A stretch of DNA of 64,000 nt from Heterodera schachtii (Eukaryota > Nematoda > Chromadorea > Rhabditida > Heteroderidae). Positions within the stretch are counted from its first letter, which is position 1. Each line of letters opens with the position of its first letter. The translations under genes were made by a program, and so were the position numbers. Under the pieces are notes generated by a model. It did no database searches, was not told where the DNA came from, and saw nothing but the letters and a program-made list of their open reading frames with translations. The DNA is taken from assembly GCA_023374025.1 (NCBI GenBank), contig SIJG01000136.1:103914-167913 (forward strand). Reading direction: 5' to 3'. Below, piece after piece: positions 1 through 12,600 of this stretch.

Positions 1-1705
1 GTTAAAAGATATTTAAATAATGAAATATATTGATAAAATAAATTCTTCAAATTAGTAACATTTATAAAAAATTTAAAAAATCATCAGTTCAATAAAATGC
101 TTCAATAATATATTGTAAATTTTTTTTGTTTATCGAAGACCATAAATGCGCATTTAAAACAAGCAACACCAATTATTCATTATAAATGATAGAACGGTAA
201 AAAATTAAATTTAATAAAAACCATTTGATTCCATTAAAATTAAAAACAAATTTTGAAGCTTAACAAGAGCAATGCGTGAAAGAACATTTTGAGGTGGTCA
301 TAGTTAAAACATACAATTTAGCCACTTGGTGCTTGATACTATTAATTTTAAAAACGAAATTAAAAAGTATATTTAATTTCTAAAAATAATAAAACCTAAG
401 AAACTCATTCAGAATAATTAGATTTGGAACAATACAAAAGCCCAAATATGTTTAACAAGATAATCAACATTTATGTGATAAATAAAAAGAAGTTAGCAAT
501 ACAAAAAATAAAATGAAATATAGAATTATAATATTAAAATAAATTTTAACAAAAAATTTAATAAAAAAATATAAAAATGAAAAGAAAATGACTAAAAATT
601 TAAATAAACGAACTCATTAAAAACCGAACAGTTTTATAAATTTATGGGAACTCAAACATTTAATAAATAATCTCAAATTTCTATTCATCAAAAAAATATT
701 TATTTAAATATTTGTTCAAAAACTTAAATGAACAAAAAAATCATTTAAGAAAAACGAAACAAGGTAAACCATAACAAAGAAAATTAATAAAAATTTGCTG
801 AATAAATTTATTTTATTTAAATTCAAATTTAATGAAGAATCAAATATTACTTTTTAATATTTAATATATCTTGTTGTAATTGAAATCGTCTAATTCAGAA
901 TGAAACATATAGACTAGCCAACGCGTGAAATGAATAAATTTATTTAATTCCACGATGATTATATAAAAAATAAATAAGTTTATATATGAAAAAAGAAATG
1001 GAAACATTATGCAAATACATACAAAAAGATTATTTAAATATTTTCAAAAAACTTAAATTTAATTAAGAAAAACTATTTGAAACAATGCAAACTATAAGCA
1101 ATAAAATTAATTATATTTGCTGAATAAATTTTAATTTATTTAAATTCAAAATTTTAATGAATGAATCAAATATCACTTTGTAATATTTAATTTAACTTGT
1201 TATAAAAAATTTATTCTTTCTATAATTTAATTATAGAATAATAATTAATATTATAAAGCTGATTTTTTTTTGTTGTCAATGATAATGATTTTTAGTTTCA
1301 AGATGTTATTTGAAAATGGCGTAATGAAGAAAGAAATTTCACGTTGTAAGAAATGAATGAAATTTAATTTCACGATGAATATAGTAAAATAAATAAATTT
1401 ATACAAAAAATGGAAAAGTTATGCAAATACATATAAATTAAGAAATTTCAAAATTTTTAAAGTTAATAAAAAAATAGCTTATCAGTTCCTTACTCGTCGA
1501 CGCAAATTGTAAACAAAATATGTTAAAATTATAAATTTTCAATTTGCACTTAAAAATAACTCAAAAATTAGTTATTTATATATTTGCGAAATCTTTACTA
1601 TTATTTGATATATTCAAAAACCTAAATGCAAATAATATGCACAATAATTTTTAAATCAAAATAATTTAATAAACTCAAAAAATCATAAAATTACCGAGTT
1701 ATAAG
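1..1705. other. AT-rich gene-free repeat background (left flank)
   Basis: No supportable gene. The sequence is A-rich on the plus strand with frequent stops in every frame. It contains a diverged tandem duplication (695-1440, listed separately). A segment at about 240-560 recurs at about 30690-30975: both share AGAAACTCATTC, a GGTGGTCA/GTGGTCAG motif upstream and an ATAAAAAGAAGTTAGC-like tract downstream. It ends at the GTTATAAG target-site copy of the next element. Confidence 0.7.
695..1440. repeat. Diverged tandem duplication, roughly 320-420 bp per copy
   Basis: Two successive blocks carry the same landmarks in the same order. Copy one has TTTGCTGAATAAATTTA, ATCAAATATTACTTT, a CGCGTGAAATGAATAAATTT-like motif, CCACGATGATTATA and TTATGCAAATACATA at 795-1020. 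Copy two repeats them at 1105-1430. Indels make the period uneven. A related fragment (GACGCAAGAAATGAATGAAT) occurs near 39420. Confidence 0.7.
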
Positions 1706-2443
1706 TAGGGATTCGATATTTAGGCAAAAGCTTATTTTTCCTGAGCTCCCCGTGGCATGAAATGCACGAAAAACATGTTTTTTTTTTCAAAAAATTTCAC
1801 ATAATAAAGGTCATTTCTTTTGCTTTATGAAAGTTTATATTTGCAATTATACATGCACTTTTGCTCCATAATTTTATAACGATTATATAATTTTAGAGCT
1901 CTAAATTTCAAGAAAACTGCATAAAGGAGGCCAATTTTTGACTTTTATGAAATTCACTAATGCAAAAGTCGTACAAAAACCAATAAAACTGAGATTTAAT
2001 TTTGTTCCAGAACTTTCGTTCTTTGCCATATTTTTAAGGTTTGTATTTCAAAAAATTTCTCATAATAAAGGGCATTTCATTTGCTTTATGAAAGTTTTTA
2101 TTTTTAGAGCCTAAAAAGCTTAAAATTTTTTGAAAGAGCCTATTTTGGCGTTTTGCCGAACTTTTTAACAAAAATGCAATGAAACCGAAAAATATAACCA
2201 TAAGAATCGATTTTTGGGAATTTTAAAAATACACCCCGAAGAATCGAGCCAAAAATTTCTAAAAATAAATCATCCTAATAAATGAAAAAATTTCTCAAAA
2301 GTAGTCTTTAAATTTTTTTTGTACAATTTTTAAATTTAAAAAATTCGGTAACTCAATACTGATTTGACTTATTTTTTTACATTTTGGAGTGAATTCTGTC
2401 ATTTTACACCCCAAGTTTGAGACTTATCAGACTATTTTCCATT

Positions 2444-3822
2444 GGTGGCCGAACGTTTCGTCACTGAACCTTTCGTCACTAAACTTTTCGTCACTGAACC
2501 TTTCGTCACTGAAATAAAATAAATAATTTTAAACGAAAAATAAAATAAAATAAATAATTTTAAACGAAAAATAAATTAAATTTTTTAAAATATATACCTA
2601 CATACCTAATTTATTTGAAAAAAATCAGTCTAATATTTAACTTTATGATTCGTAGGCCGATTAATTTTTTTTAGAATTGGTTCAATCATAGGAATAACCT
2701 TTAACCCTCGCCCGGGTTTTTGTTGTTATTTGTGGGTCATTTCAGATATTTGGCTAATGTTGAGTAAAGGAAGTGTGTAAAGTTTAGTGACTAGAAATTT
2801 TTTTGGAATAGCATAATATTTAAAGAGTGCTTCTTGAACCAAATCATGGTTCTAGTCGGTTTTACGCGTCCCATGGCATTTTACGCGTCCCAACAACAGT
2901 TTACCATGCCTAGTCTAAGCAATTGTTCGAGTTGCCTGTGTATGAGTTGTCATGATACCTTAGGTTTAACAACGAAATTTTAGTTATAAAAGATTACTGC
3001 ATACCGGACAAAAGAAAAATAGGTTTCCTCTTAGTTATTAAGACGGCTAAAATACTCCAAACCAGTGTAAGCATTTTGTTAAGCGAATGATTAAAGAATT
3101 TGAACGCTAACAACACATTTGCCCATATCTTTTTTCTACTCATGAATCGGCTAGCATTTGCTTAGAAAAAGCTTCTCATCAAGAGCTTTCGATTTATACC
3201 AAGATTTTCCACTTTGGTTGTCAAAACCTTTCAGAAGCTCATTTTCGTAATGGTGTGTTGGTACTTATGTAGTTTAGGGGGCAGATTTAACATACATTTT
3301 CAAATGCCTATAAATGTATATTTTTTATATGATTTTTTAAAAAACAATAATACCCTCATTAGCAAGATGCCCATGAGGATATCATTCATACAAATTTAGA
3401 ATTTTATGCTTCCTGTAATAAAGTTATCCTCATCGGCAGATGCCAATGCGGATATCATCAATACAATGTTTCTAATTTTATTTTTGTTCGAGTTCGCGTC
3501 AGGGGTTCGAAATTGGCAAAAATGGGTGTTGTATTCGTGATCAGCGATCTCAAAAACCCCTTAAAACTTATTTTCATTAATTTCTAACACACATTTATAG
3601 GCATTTGAAAATGTATGTTAAATATGCCCCCTAAACTACATAAGTACCGGTGTGTTAAGTGAAATTTCATACCATTTTGCACAAATTTTATGGGTTTTGG
3701 CTAAAAAAATTATAAAGTGTATGGCATAGTGTTTAATTTTTTAAAAATTTATTTCAGTGACGAAAGGTTCGGTGACGAAAAGTTCAGTGACGAAAGGTTC
3801 AGTGACGAAACATCAGGGAGCC
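2444..3822. mobile_element. MULE-like non-autonomous element with tandem-unit TIRs (nested)
   Basis: A 9-bp target duplication, TTTTCCATT, lies at 2435-2443 and 3823-3831. The 72-bp terminal inverted repeats (2444-2515 and 3751-3822) begin with about 11 poorly matched bases (GGTGGCCGAAC versus GGCTCCCTGAT). About four copies of a 15-bp unit built on TTTCGTCACTGAACC follow. A 9-bp TSD and long TIRs are typical of Mutator-like elements. There is no transposase. The interior holds a TTTACGCGTCCCA motif twice (about 2862-2900) and a further inserted element at 3260-3648. The same architecture of divergent tip plus short tandem units occurs in the large MULE at 24030-28252, with an unrelated unit sequence. 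Confidence 0.83.
3260..3648. mobile_element. Small TIR element (MITE-like), innermost of the nest
   Basis: The ends form inverted repeats of about 55-60 bp. The left begins GGTACTTATGTAGTTTAGGG and runs through CATACATTTTCAAATGCCTA; the right end is its near-perfect reverse complement. The flanks are an exact 8-bp duplication, GGTGTGTT, at 3252-3259 and 3649-3656. The 389-bp element has no coding capacity. Its centre contains a diverged direct duplication of a CCTCATtaGCAagATGCC..GATATCAT motif (about 3355-3465). The superfamily is unassigned; the 8-bp TSD suggests hAT. Confidence 0.83.
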
Positions 3823-5314
3823 TTTTCCATTTTTTAGTGCCTATTTTTGGGATTTTTTAGAGCCTAGAGCCTACTTATTTTGGCAGTTTTAGAGCCTAAA
3901 AATCGTATTCCTAGTTATAAGTGTTAAAAACAAGAATACATCCCCTAATCTTTCATATTTTCAAAAACGCATATCCGAAAAATTAACTGCCACAAAATTT
4001 CAAAATATGAATTTTCAAATAAAATTTAATTAAGAGAAACAGCACTTAATAAATAATCATTTAATTTATTTATCGAAAAATGAAAATCCTATCAGAAAAC
4101 AAGCAAAGCTTATATACACTGTTCATGGGCATGTGAAAAAATTAGAAGGAATATAATTAAAAAGAAAGCTAATAAATATGTAAAAAGAAAAACTAATAAA
4201 ACAGGTGGTGTTTTGGCGCGAGAATTAAATCAAATGTACCAAGGCCTTCAGTGTCCAAGAAGAAAAATAAAATAAATCCTTGACAGCCTGGAAATGAAAA
4301 TTTTATCCACGCTTTAATTGAAAAAAGGATAAATATTAGTTTACCTAAAAAAATTATGAATTTTTATATAGATATAAAAATTATTTTCTCTTATTTGTTA
4401 GCATAAATTATAAGATTGCATTTGAATAAATAATTTAAAAAAATTCTATAGCATTTATTGAAATTTGTTTATATAAATGCAAATATTATATCATAATACA
4501 TTTTAAATAATAAATAAAAATACGTTTTAAATACTAATAGCTAGCACTACATAATTTTTTGATGGAATACCGAACATAAAATATTTGCAAAATAAATGTT
4601 AAATAAGATATAATTAATATGAAGGATAATTAATTTGAAATAATAAACAAAAGATGAAAACGAAAAACAAAAGTTTAATATTAAAATAAACAAAAATATT
4701 TATACTTTTTTGAATATGTTGTCAAATCCAATTTTCAAATGGATGAACAGTGGAGTAAAGATTGTGCATCATTATAAAACTAACTTTGAATTTAATCTTT
4801 ATTAAACCCTGATTGTCAACTAAATACATAAATAATTGAAAATAAATCAAAAATAATTATGTTTCTGAATTAAATCAAATTCATAAGATTTTCAAAAAAT
4901 AAATAAAAATATTTATCTGAAAAATTAATTAAACTTAAAACTTAATTATGATAATTAAAAGAATTATTTTCAATGAAAAAGAGGCGGGGCGCATTAAAGT
5001 TTATTAATTACATAAAGGCAATGAAAAAAAATAATTGAAAATATATATTATTTGGAAAATTAATACAAAATTCATATGTATTTTTTAATCTAAAAGAATA
5101 AATAGATGAAATATTAAAACCTTATTTTCATACATTACAAATAAAAAATAAGTGGAATATAAGAATATATAGGGAAGTAAAAATATATATAAATTAATGA
5201 TTTAACAATATTAAATTTCAATAAAACCTAATTTTATAATACGAAAATGCAAACGTCATTATTTCTTAATCAATTAAGCATTGATTGTATATGTTCAACT
5301 CTTTGCAGAAAATA

Positions 5315-5449
5315 ATGCGATTGGATATCTACAGTGATTGTTCAACGCCTGTTCGAGTTCGTATGTCAAACAATGTTAAATTTTTTACGCAATATTTAAT
5401 TTATAAATGCATAAAATTAAGATCATTTAAAAAAGAAATATTAAAATAA
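5315..5449 (+). pseudogene. Short coding-like relic, unrecognised
   Basis: A 44-codon ATG frame whose first half is clearly less AT-rich than its surroundings and reads MRLDIYSDCSTPVRVRMSN, a plausible protein segment. The second half drifts into A+T-driven lysine/isoleucine codons. A splice-acceptor-like TTTGCAG lies just upstream (about 5302-5308). It could be one decayed exon or an old transposon fragment. No family is recognised and no partner exon was identified. Confidence 0.3.
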
Positions 5450-7591
5450 ATATTATTGTGAATATTGAAAGATATCTCTCAAATGACGACAAAAAAATAA
5501 TTCAAAACACTAAAAATCTTGGCCAAACAAGGCCAATATTATTATTTTATTTCGAATTGGATGTATCATTTATTATTTCAGGAAGAAAAAATAAAATAAA
5601 TAAAATTAACTTACCAAAAATAAACATGAAAAATTTCTATAATTGATAAAAAGATTAATACAAATATTAATGTTAATAAATCAGATTAATACTCAAAAGT
5701 ATTAAATATATAATACCTAAAGAAAAAAATCATCTTTGGTGGGTCAACAATCAATTAAATCTAATAATTGAAAAAAATAATTATTTAACTTAATCAACTG
5801 TAAACGAGAAAATAATTATTCTCACCCAAAGTCGGGGGATATATTTAAATACAAGACAATTTATAATAAAATTCACAAACTAAATAATATAAAAATTTGA
5901 ATAAATGCGTGAAAATAAAATGATTTTTACATTAGTAGAGAAAACTAATTAAAATATAAAAATTAAAATAAAAGGAAATGTATTCAAAATATTAGTTTTA
6001 AAATAATTCAACGCTTTTCAACAACGTATAATTTTAAAAAAAATAATAAAATTTGGAGGATTTTAAGATGCAGAAATAACGTGAAAATTAATTTTTACAA
6101 ATACATATTAAAAGGAAAAACCTTCAAAGGCCGAGAGTTTCACATCGAGTCAAGATTTATTTTAAAAGATAAATAGAAACATACAATAATTATTCGATTT
6201 TACTTTAACATTACTAAATTGAATATTTAAAATAATTCTTATAAATCGATAAATAAAATTAATAGCATATGAAAAAAACAAAACTTACAAAATCTATGCA
6301 TTCTAAACAAATTGTGTATGTTTCAGGTAAAAAGTTAATAGACTAAAAAGCAATACTTATATATATTATTTACGATCATTTTGAAATTGGAAAAACAAAG
6401 AAAGAATATTCAGATACTGTGAAATAATCATTTAAAAGAATTTTATTTATCGAAAAGTGAAAATGCGATTTTATCTAACATTGTTTCAGGGCATGAGAAA
6501 AAACTAGAAGGTAGCTAAATATTGAGCAAAATTTAGAAAAATAATATACAAATAATGAAAATTTAAAAAATTAAATTAAAAAATGACCGAGTTCCCAATA
6601 AAGAAATAAATGAATAACAAATTTTAAGTACGCTTTGTCTTTACTAAAAAAATATAAAAATTTTAATCCTCATAAAATAAAAATATTTGAGAACCTTGTA
6701 AATAATCACAGCTATTCGGAAGAAATTCATTTATGGAAACAAATTGGAAATGTAGGCTGTTGAATTGAATAATTCTTAAATTAAAATGACCTTTGCTTTA
6801 CGTAAATTCTATAAGAAAATGAATAAAACGTAAATACTAAAAAAAAAAAACATTTTTTACTGTAAAAACATTAATGTTTTTTTGCGACATAAAACTTAAA
6901 ATGTCTAAACACAATATAAAATCAGAAAACTTCATAATATTGAATGGGATGGAAAACAATGAAATAATTTTACTAAAAGATAAAGACAAAAATATAATAT
7001 TCAACAGAAAAATATAAAAGAATGATTATAACAAATTCAGAATATTTGAGAGACTTATAACATTACAGAATTTCAATTAAAATAATGAATATTGAATTAT
7101 TAGGGCTGATAAATTATATAAAAATATAAGATTAAAAAGTTTTTCAAAATCTATAAACCAATTATCCATTAATCCATTATTTGGTGTTATAAATTTCTAA
7201 AAATATTATTTAGAAATTATTTAATTATTTGATATATAGAGATAAAAAACATTGGAAGCGAGAATATAGAAACTTAAACTTTATATATAATATGAACAAA
7301 AAATATAATTTGATTAAAAATTAACAAAAAAAGAAGTTGTTTTAGTGAGCTATAAACAGCTGAGAATTTGACTGGTGAATTAATTTATCGCGATAACTTA
7401 ATATAAATATTGCTCTTGGCTAATATAAATTTAAATAAATCGAATTTAATTTTTACTTTTAGGTCTATTATAATGAATTAAATTGATAACCTAAAGTGAA
7501 TAATTTTTATCCAAAACAAGGCAATAAAAAATAATATTGGATCTGCTAAATAATCCAAAAAACTTAAATTGTTTAATATGAATTGGATTTA

Positions 7592-7747
7592 GATCTTTGC
7601 AAAAATGGACCTTACAATCGAGATGTAAACGACGACCACGGCACCTTGCAAGGCAAGCGCTTCACACTCAAGTTGCGTAGTTATTCTGCACGTGGAAATG
7701 CACATTTTATCAACGTCAATAACATCAATTTCGAGCGAATGGCTTAA
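7592..7747 (+). pseudogene. Exon-like relic, 51 codons, unrecognised
   Basis: An island with much higher GC than the surrounding DNA stays open for 51 codons to a TAA. It starts DLCKNGPYNRDVNDDHGTLQ, runs through RFTLKLRSYSARGNAHF and ends NINFERMA. The composition stops abruptly at both edges, and GATTTAG immediately upstream could be a splice acceptor. It has no in-frame ATG near the start, so it may be a terminal exon of a lost gene or a fragment carried by a transposon. It reads more like real protein than any chance frame nearby, but I do not recognise the family. Confidence 0.4.
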
Positions 7748-9203
7748 AATAAACATATTACTTAAATAAATGAAAAATATTCCGAATGGAAAAAGTTAAT
7801 ATGTATTAATAAATTTCAATAAATACGAGAATAATAACAAATTAAATAAAAAATACAAAATTATTTCTTAAAAAAAATAAAAATCTATGGAGACTAATTA
7901 TTATTCTATTATTCTGATAACCAATGAAAATAACTATGACTAAGAATTTGAAGACAAATTATTTGTTCAAGAAGGAACTTTTTTAACATAAATTATAAAA
8001 CATCAAAATATTTTAAAACAAAGAAAAAAAATACCTCAAGATAGACAAAAGATTGAATAAAAAAAAATATAAAATAGATTATATTTGCTTTTGCGCAATA
8101 TAATATAATAAACTAAATATTAAATTATTCTAATATTGCAATATTATTTTTAATTTTTATTGTTTTTTATAAAAAATAAAATGACGAAAATTATCATCAT
8201 TCAATCCTTGAAGTAAATGAATTCAGTTGAGAAAGGAAGAAGGCGGCAAATATCAACTACGAGAAGGAGAGATAGTTCGTCCTTTTCATGTACAGAAACG
8301 CGCAGGAAATGAAGAAACCCAAATAAAAGTGAAAATATAAACGCATAAAAATAAAATGATTTTCAAATCTTGAGGGACGTCAAGATTAAAAGAAAAAATT
8401 GAAAAGAATGATAAATTTTAAATTAAATACTATAAAAAACGGCGTCAATTTTTAATGAAATATTTCTTAATATCAGCATTTATTGGATATGTAAACAAAA
8501 TTAATATTTAGACTGACAGCGATAGCATTTTTGTTTATCCTTAATAATTGAAAAGAAATAATAAAAATTCATAATAGAATGGTTTTTTAATCGTAAATAT
8601 TATAAATTCTGAAAAAAATCACTCTGATTAGGATAATTAAATTATATATTTCTATGACAAAGTGGCCGAAATTATTTCGGAGATAAAAAGAACCAATAAA
8701 AAATTATTAAATTAAAAAAATTAATCCTATAAATTATACAAAATATTTATTTAAATATTATTTTATATAAAATTATTTCAAAATAAATGTTATTTAAACA
8801 AGCTAAACAATATCAAATGCAATTATTTAAAAACAAATTTTGATTTGTTTAATAATTTTTTCACTTGAAAGCAAAAACGAACTTTGAGTTGGTCAATTCA
8901 ATTTAAATTTAAAGATTTATAATGTTACCTTATATAATGATGAATGCAAAATTAATATATACATATAAAAATTTACTTTAATCCAAATTAATATAAAATT
9001 TCAAGTAAATATATGGCTGATATTTATTGCCTGTGATAAATATTTTTTAAAGCTAAAGATTCAACTCTGAAATTGTGTAAGTAACCTATTCAAAACCAAG
9101 CAACAAATGATGAAGTACCGGTCGTCGCAAGAATGAGAAAAAAAATTTAAATATATAAATTAAAAAATGCATTATTAATTGATAAAAAACAAAACTCCAT
9201 TAT

Positions 9204-9649
9204 AGAGATCGACCTTGACCTAAACCCAGGCGTGGATTTTCCTGGATTTTTGTCCAAAAAATCTATGTCCAGGTCTAATGTGAAAAATCCAGGTCCAGGC
9301 TAAACACGAAAAAAACCTGGATTTCATGGACAAATTTTTAGAATTTTATTATTTCAACTGAACTATGTTTTTTTCAGTTTTCAGAAAATGATTAAATAGA
9401 TTTAAAAACATATATTATTGTAAATCAAATATTTTTAAAGGTTTGAAGGCAATTAATTGATTTTTTCAAACATTTTTTGGCTTTTTAAAACATATTTCAA
9501 AAAATCCAGGTCCATGCCTGGATCCAGGTTCGAGGAGCCTTGATTTCCTGGACCTGGATTTTCCTGGATTTTTGTCCAGGAAATCAGATCCAGGTCCAAC
9601 ACAGAACCCTGGTACAGATCCAGGCTTTTTTTCAAAATGTCGATCTCTA
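9204..9649. mobile_element. Small inverted-repeat element rich in CCAGG/CCTGG motifs
   Basis: The ends are AGAGATCGAC (left) and its reverse complement GTCGATCTCT (right). The flanks TCCATTAT (9196-9203) and TTCATTAT (9650-9657) match at 7 of 8 positions, suggesting a hAT-like TSD; the exact edges could shift by one base. Both halves hold repeated CCTGGATTTTCCTGGATTTT and GTCCAGGTCC-type motifs. The middle (about 9330-9500) is ordinary AT-rich sequence. Open frames here are by-products of the repeats, not genes. Confidence 0.65.
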
Positions 9650-12600
9650 TTCATTATGCTCAAATATAACCATTATAGCAAGTGTAAAATAGATAAGTTA
9701 ATATTCTAAGATTCACAATAAATATATTTAAAACTTTAATATCTTATAGTAAATTTTGAATTTTCAAACAAATACATTTAACCACAGAATGTAACCATTA
9801 AAGAATTTAAAAAATTTAAACTTTTAATTTGAGATTGTTTTAAGATAAATACTCAAAATAGCAAATGCAAAATAAACGGGGCCGGTTTCTGTCGTGAAGA
9901 TGACTTAATTATGCAAAATATTTGATATTGGATCAGTAAATAACATATAAAAAAAACAAATAATTAAACACTAAAAAGAGATAAACGTATGCATTGATAA
10001 AAAGCACCGTTTTCTAATTAATTTAACAATTTTTGAATAAAAAAGTTATAAATTCAAAAAAAATACTATTGGGGTAAAATATAAATTGAAAAAATTAAAA
10101 TTAATATACAATTGTGCTATGTTAAAATGAAAAAATAATACATACTTTCAATAACAACAAATAAATATGTATGTATTTTAATAATCATAAGAATCTGTTA
10201 AAAATATTTTTTTTTCTTTACATAAAGGGTTTTTTAATTCGTAATAAAAATAAATAATTTTAAATTATCAAATGTTTCAAAACTTATTATTGAGTTTAAT
10301 TTTTGAGAGATCATTTCAATTAAAATCATGAAACAAGAATCTATATTTTTTATCTACATAAATATTAATTAAAACTTTTTGATTATAGATTTATCACTTA
10401 ATAACTTATATATAAATACAAAATTTTCAATACGTTTAAATTCCTGGTATGGATTAATGAAAATTGTGAAGAGATCCGAAATTCAATAAATATAATACCA
10501 TAAATAAATTTGAAAAAAAATGATAATTGAAGCAAGCAATTATAGATACAAACATTAAAATTGAAAAAAATAAAAGTAATTTTTAAAATTATAGAAAATT
10601 CTTAAAAAAGGAATATTAAGAGGAATAATGTCAAATAATGGAAAGGTCGTCAGATTTGTAAAACTGTTTTGGTGACTCGTTAGTAATGTAAGCCATGAGA
10701 CACTTAAGCATATTAACTGCGAGATGGATTCATGAGCAAAAAATAAGTAATCGGATCTTTAACAAAGTTAAAGATTGAAAAAGACATATTTACAATGATT
10801 CCACCATGAAAAATAATAAATTTTAGCAAATTTAATTAAGAAAAATAAAAAAAATTAAATCATTTCTAACATTCAGCATCAAAAACTGGGTCCAAATGAA
10901 ACATTAATTTGAAATTATATATGAAGCCGGATTGATTTAAAATTTATAAAATATTCAATTTAAAAAATAATAGCACCATAAAAATCGTAAACCAATCTGG
11001 AAAATTTAAATTGTGGCATTAATTATTGAGGAAATTCATCCCATTGTAGCTTCAGAATGTAAAAATATTTGTTCAAAAGCAAAAATTATATTCAAAAGCA
11101 AAAATTGTAAAGTAGAATTCATAAAGTTACGGATAAAATGAAAATATATTGTTAAAATCTTAACATTTTTTAAAATATTTTTCAGTTGAAATCAAATTAA
11201 AAAAAAAAGATATATTTTACAAAAAATGATATTCGAAAAATAAGACCATTCTACAATTAAGAAAATCATTATTTAAAATGCAAGAAGATGTTTGCTGTAG
11301 TTAAAAATGTAAAAACAATAAATGCAATTATTATGATAAAACCAAAATTATATAATGTGGTATTTTTGGAATTTTTATCTAATGGAATTTGTCTTATAAA
11401 ATAAGATTCGCCACTGTTGCCTCGGAAAGTGAACCCAATATCGACAAATAAAGATAAATCTTAAAAAACTTAATAATAAATATAAAATCAGCTATTTTAT
11501 ATCGGATGTTATAGTGTAAAGACAAATTTTCCTTTAACAACAATTTCCTTTGGAGGAGTTATTTATTTTATTCTATATCAGCTTGTATAATATATTTTAA
11601 CATGAAAATTTGTGCGGTATTTATAGGCGGGAATCGTGGACTTCTAAATTTGTTACATTTTACATGAAAACGGAGGGAGTTCATGAATTTCCTCTCTTAA
11701 AATGCAACATGTAACATGTATTAACATAATGAAAAGCAATGAATTTTTCACATTTTTGGCCATAATTTTTTTAAACCCAATAAAATTTTTTGAAATTTTG
11801 CAGGCTAATAGAGGACACGTAGGGCTATCGAATAATTGCAAGAAACTAAAAAATTTAAAACTGACATTTTTTTTATTAGACATAAAAAAAATACGCCCTT
11901 TTTGATGGTTTTTATATAACGACATAGCACCCTCATTCCTACTTGAACACATCATTCCCAAACGCAAATGATCGATGAATTACGAATACGGAAATTAATC
12001 AAAAAAAGAAACGATTTAACAAAATATTTAAAAATAAAAAGAAGCATATTTTAAACATGCGCTTTTATTATTATTTATTAACAAACTGGAAAATGTAACT
12101 TGGCAGCTGATTATCTACATTCTACTAATTTAAGATTTTTAAAAATACGTAATTATTAAGTGCTTAATAATAAACAAAATCCCAACGAGCAGGAGTTTCT
12201 TGTCATGTGTAAGAAGGCTTAAGGCAAGAGAGATAAAAACAAATCAAATAACTTTGAGCAACTAAGAATAATGAACTTGCTTCTCCATGATGGATACGAA
12301 TACCGACAGAAGGGCAAGATTCTCGAATGCAAAACATTAATTAGAAATTAAAAGAAGAAAAATAAAAAAATTATTTTACGACTACAAGAGCGTAAATTAT
12401 AAATCTGAAAGAAATAAAAAAGGCATAAATTAGACAAAAGAATCTTTATAACATTTTGAATTGAATAAGTACTTCGCCAAAAATTGTATATAGTAGTAAA
12501 ATATTTAGGACGGGATGCGGAATTAAATGGAAGCATTTAAACTGGGAGCTAAACTAAAAGTTTCCATAAAAAAATAATTTAAAAATTTTAATAAAAAAAT

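Larger units (their letters stand above)
1706..3913. mobile_element. hAT-like non-autonomous DNA transposon (outermost of a nest)
   Basis: The left end TAGGGATTCGATATTTAGGC and the reverse complement of the right end (TAGGAATACGATTTTTAGGC) match at 17 of 20 positions. The element is flanked by a perfect 8-bp target duplication, GTTATAAG, at 1698-1705 and 3914-3921. An 8-bp TSD with TAG-starting termini is typical of the hAT superfamily. No transposase frame was found, so it is probably non-autonomous. Its own sequence is interrupted by a MULE-like element (2444-3822), so the original element was about 820 bp. It has an internal direct duplication of a CATAATAAAGG..CATTTC..TTTGCTTTATGAAAGTTT motif, at about 1790-1840 and 2052-2105. 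Confidence 0.85.
3914..9203. other. AT-rich gene-free background with coding-like relics
   Basis: No intact gene. A 4030-4155 block recurs at about 6415-6520: both carry ATTTATCGAAAAaTGAAAAT, then GGGCATGTGAAAAAa/tTAGAAGG. Block 5500-6120 recurs at about 31420-31880, sharing TTCACAAACTAAATAAT and the CGTGAAAA..TTTTTACAAATACATAT tract. GC-richer islands with short open frames occur at about 4200-4275 (frame ends PRRKIK then stop), 5315-5449 and 7592-7747. Everything else is stop-rich A+T sequence. Confidence 0.6.

Noticed and set aside
11653..11967. 104-codon minus-strand frame
   Set aside because: Low-complexity lysine/phenylalanine composition with an overlapping open frame on the other strand; no domain, no splice context and no clear element ends.
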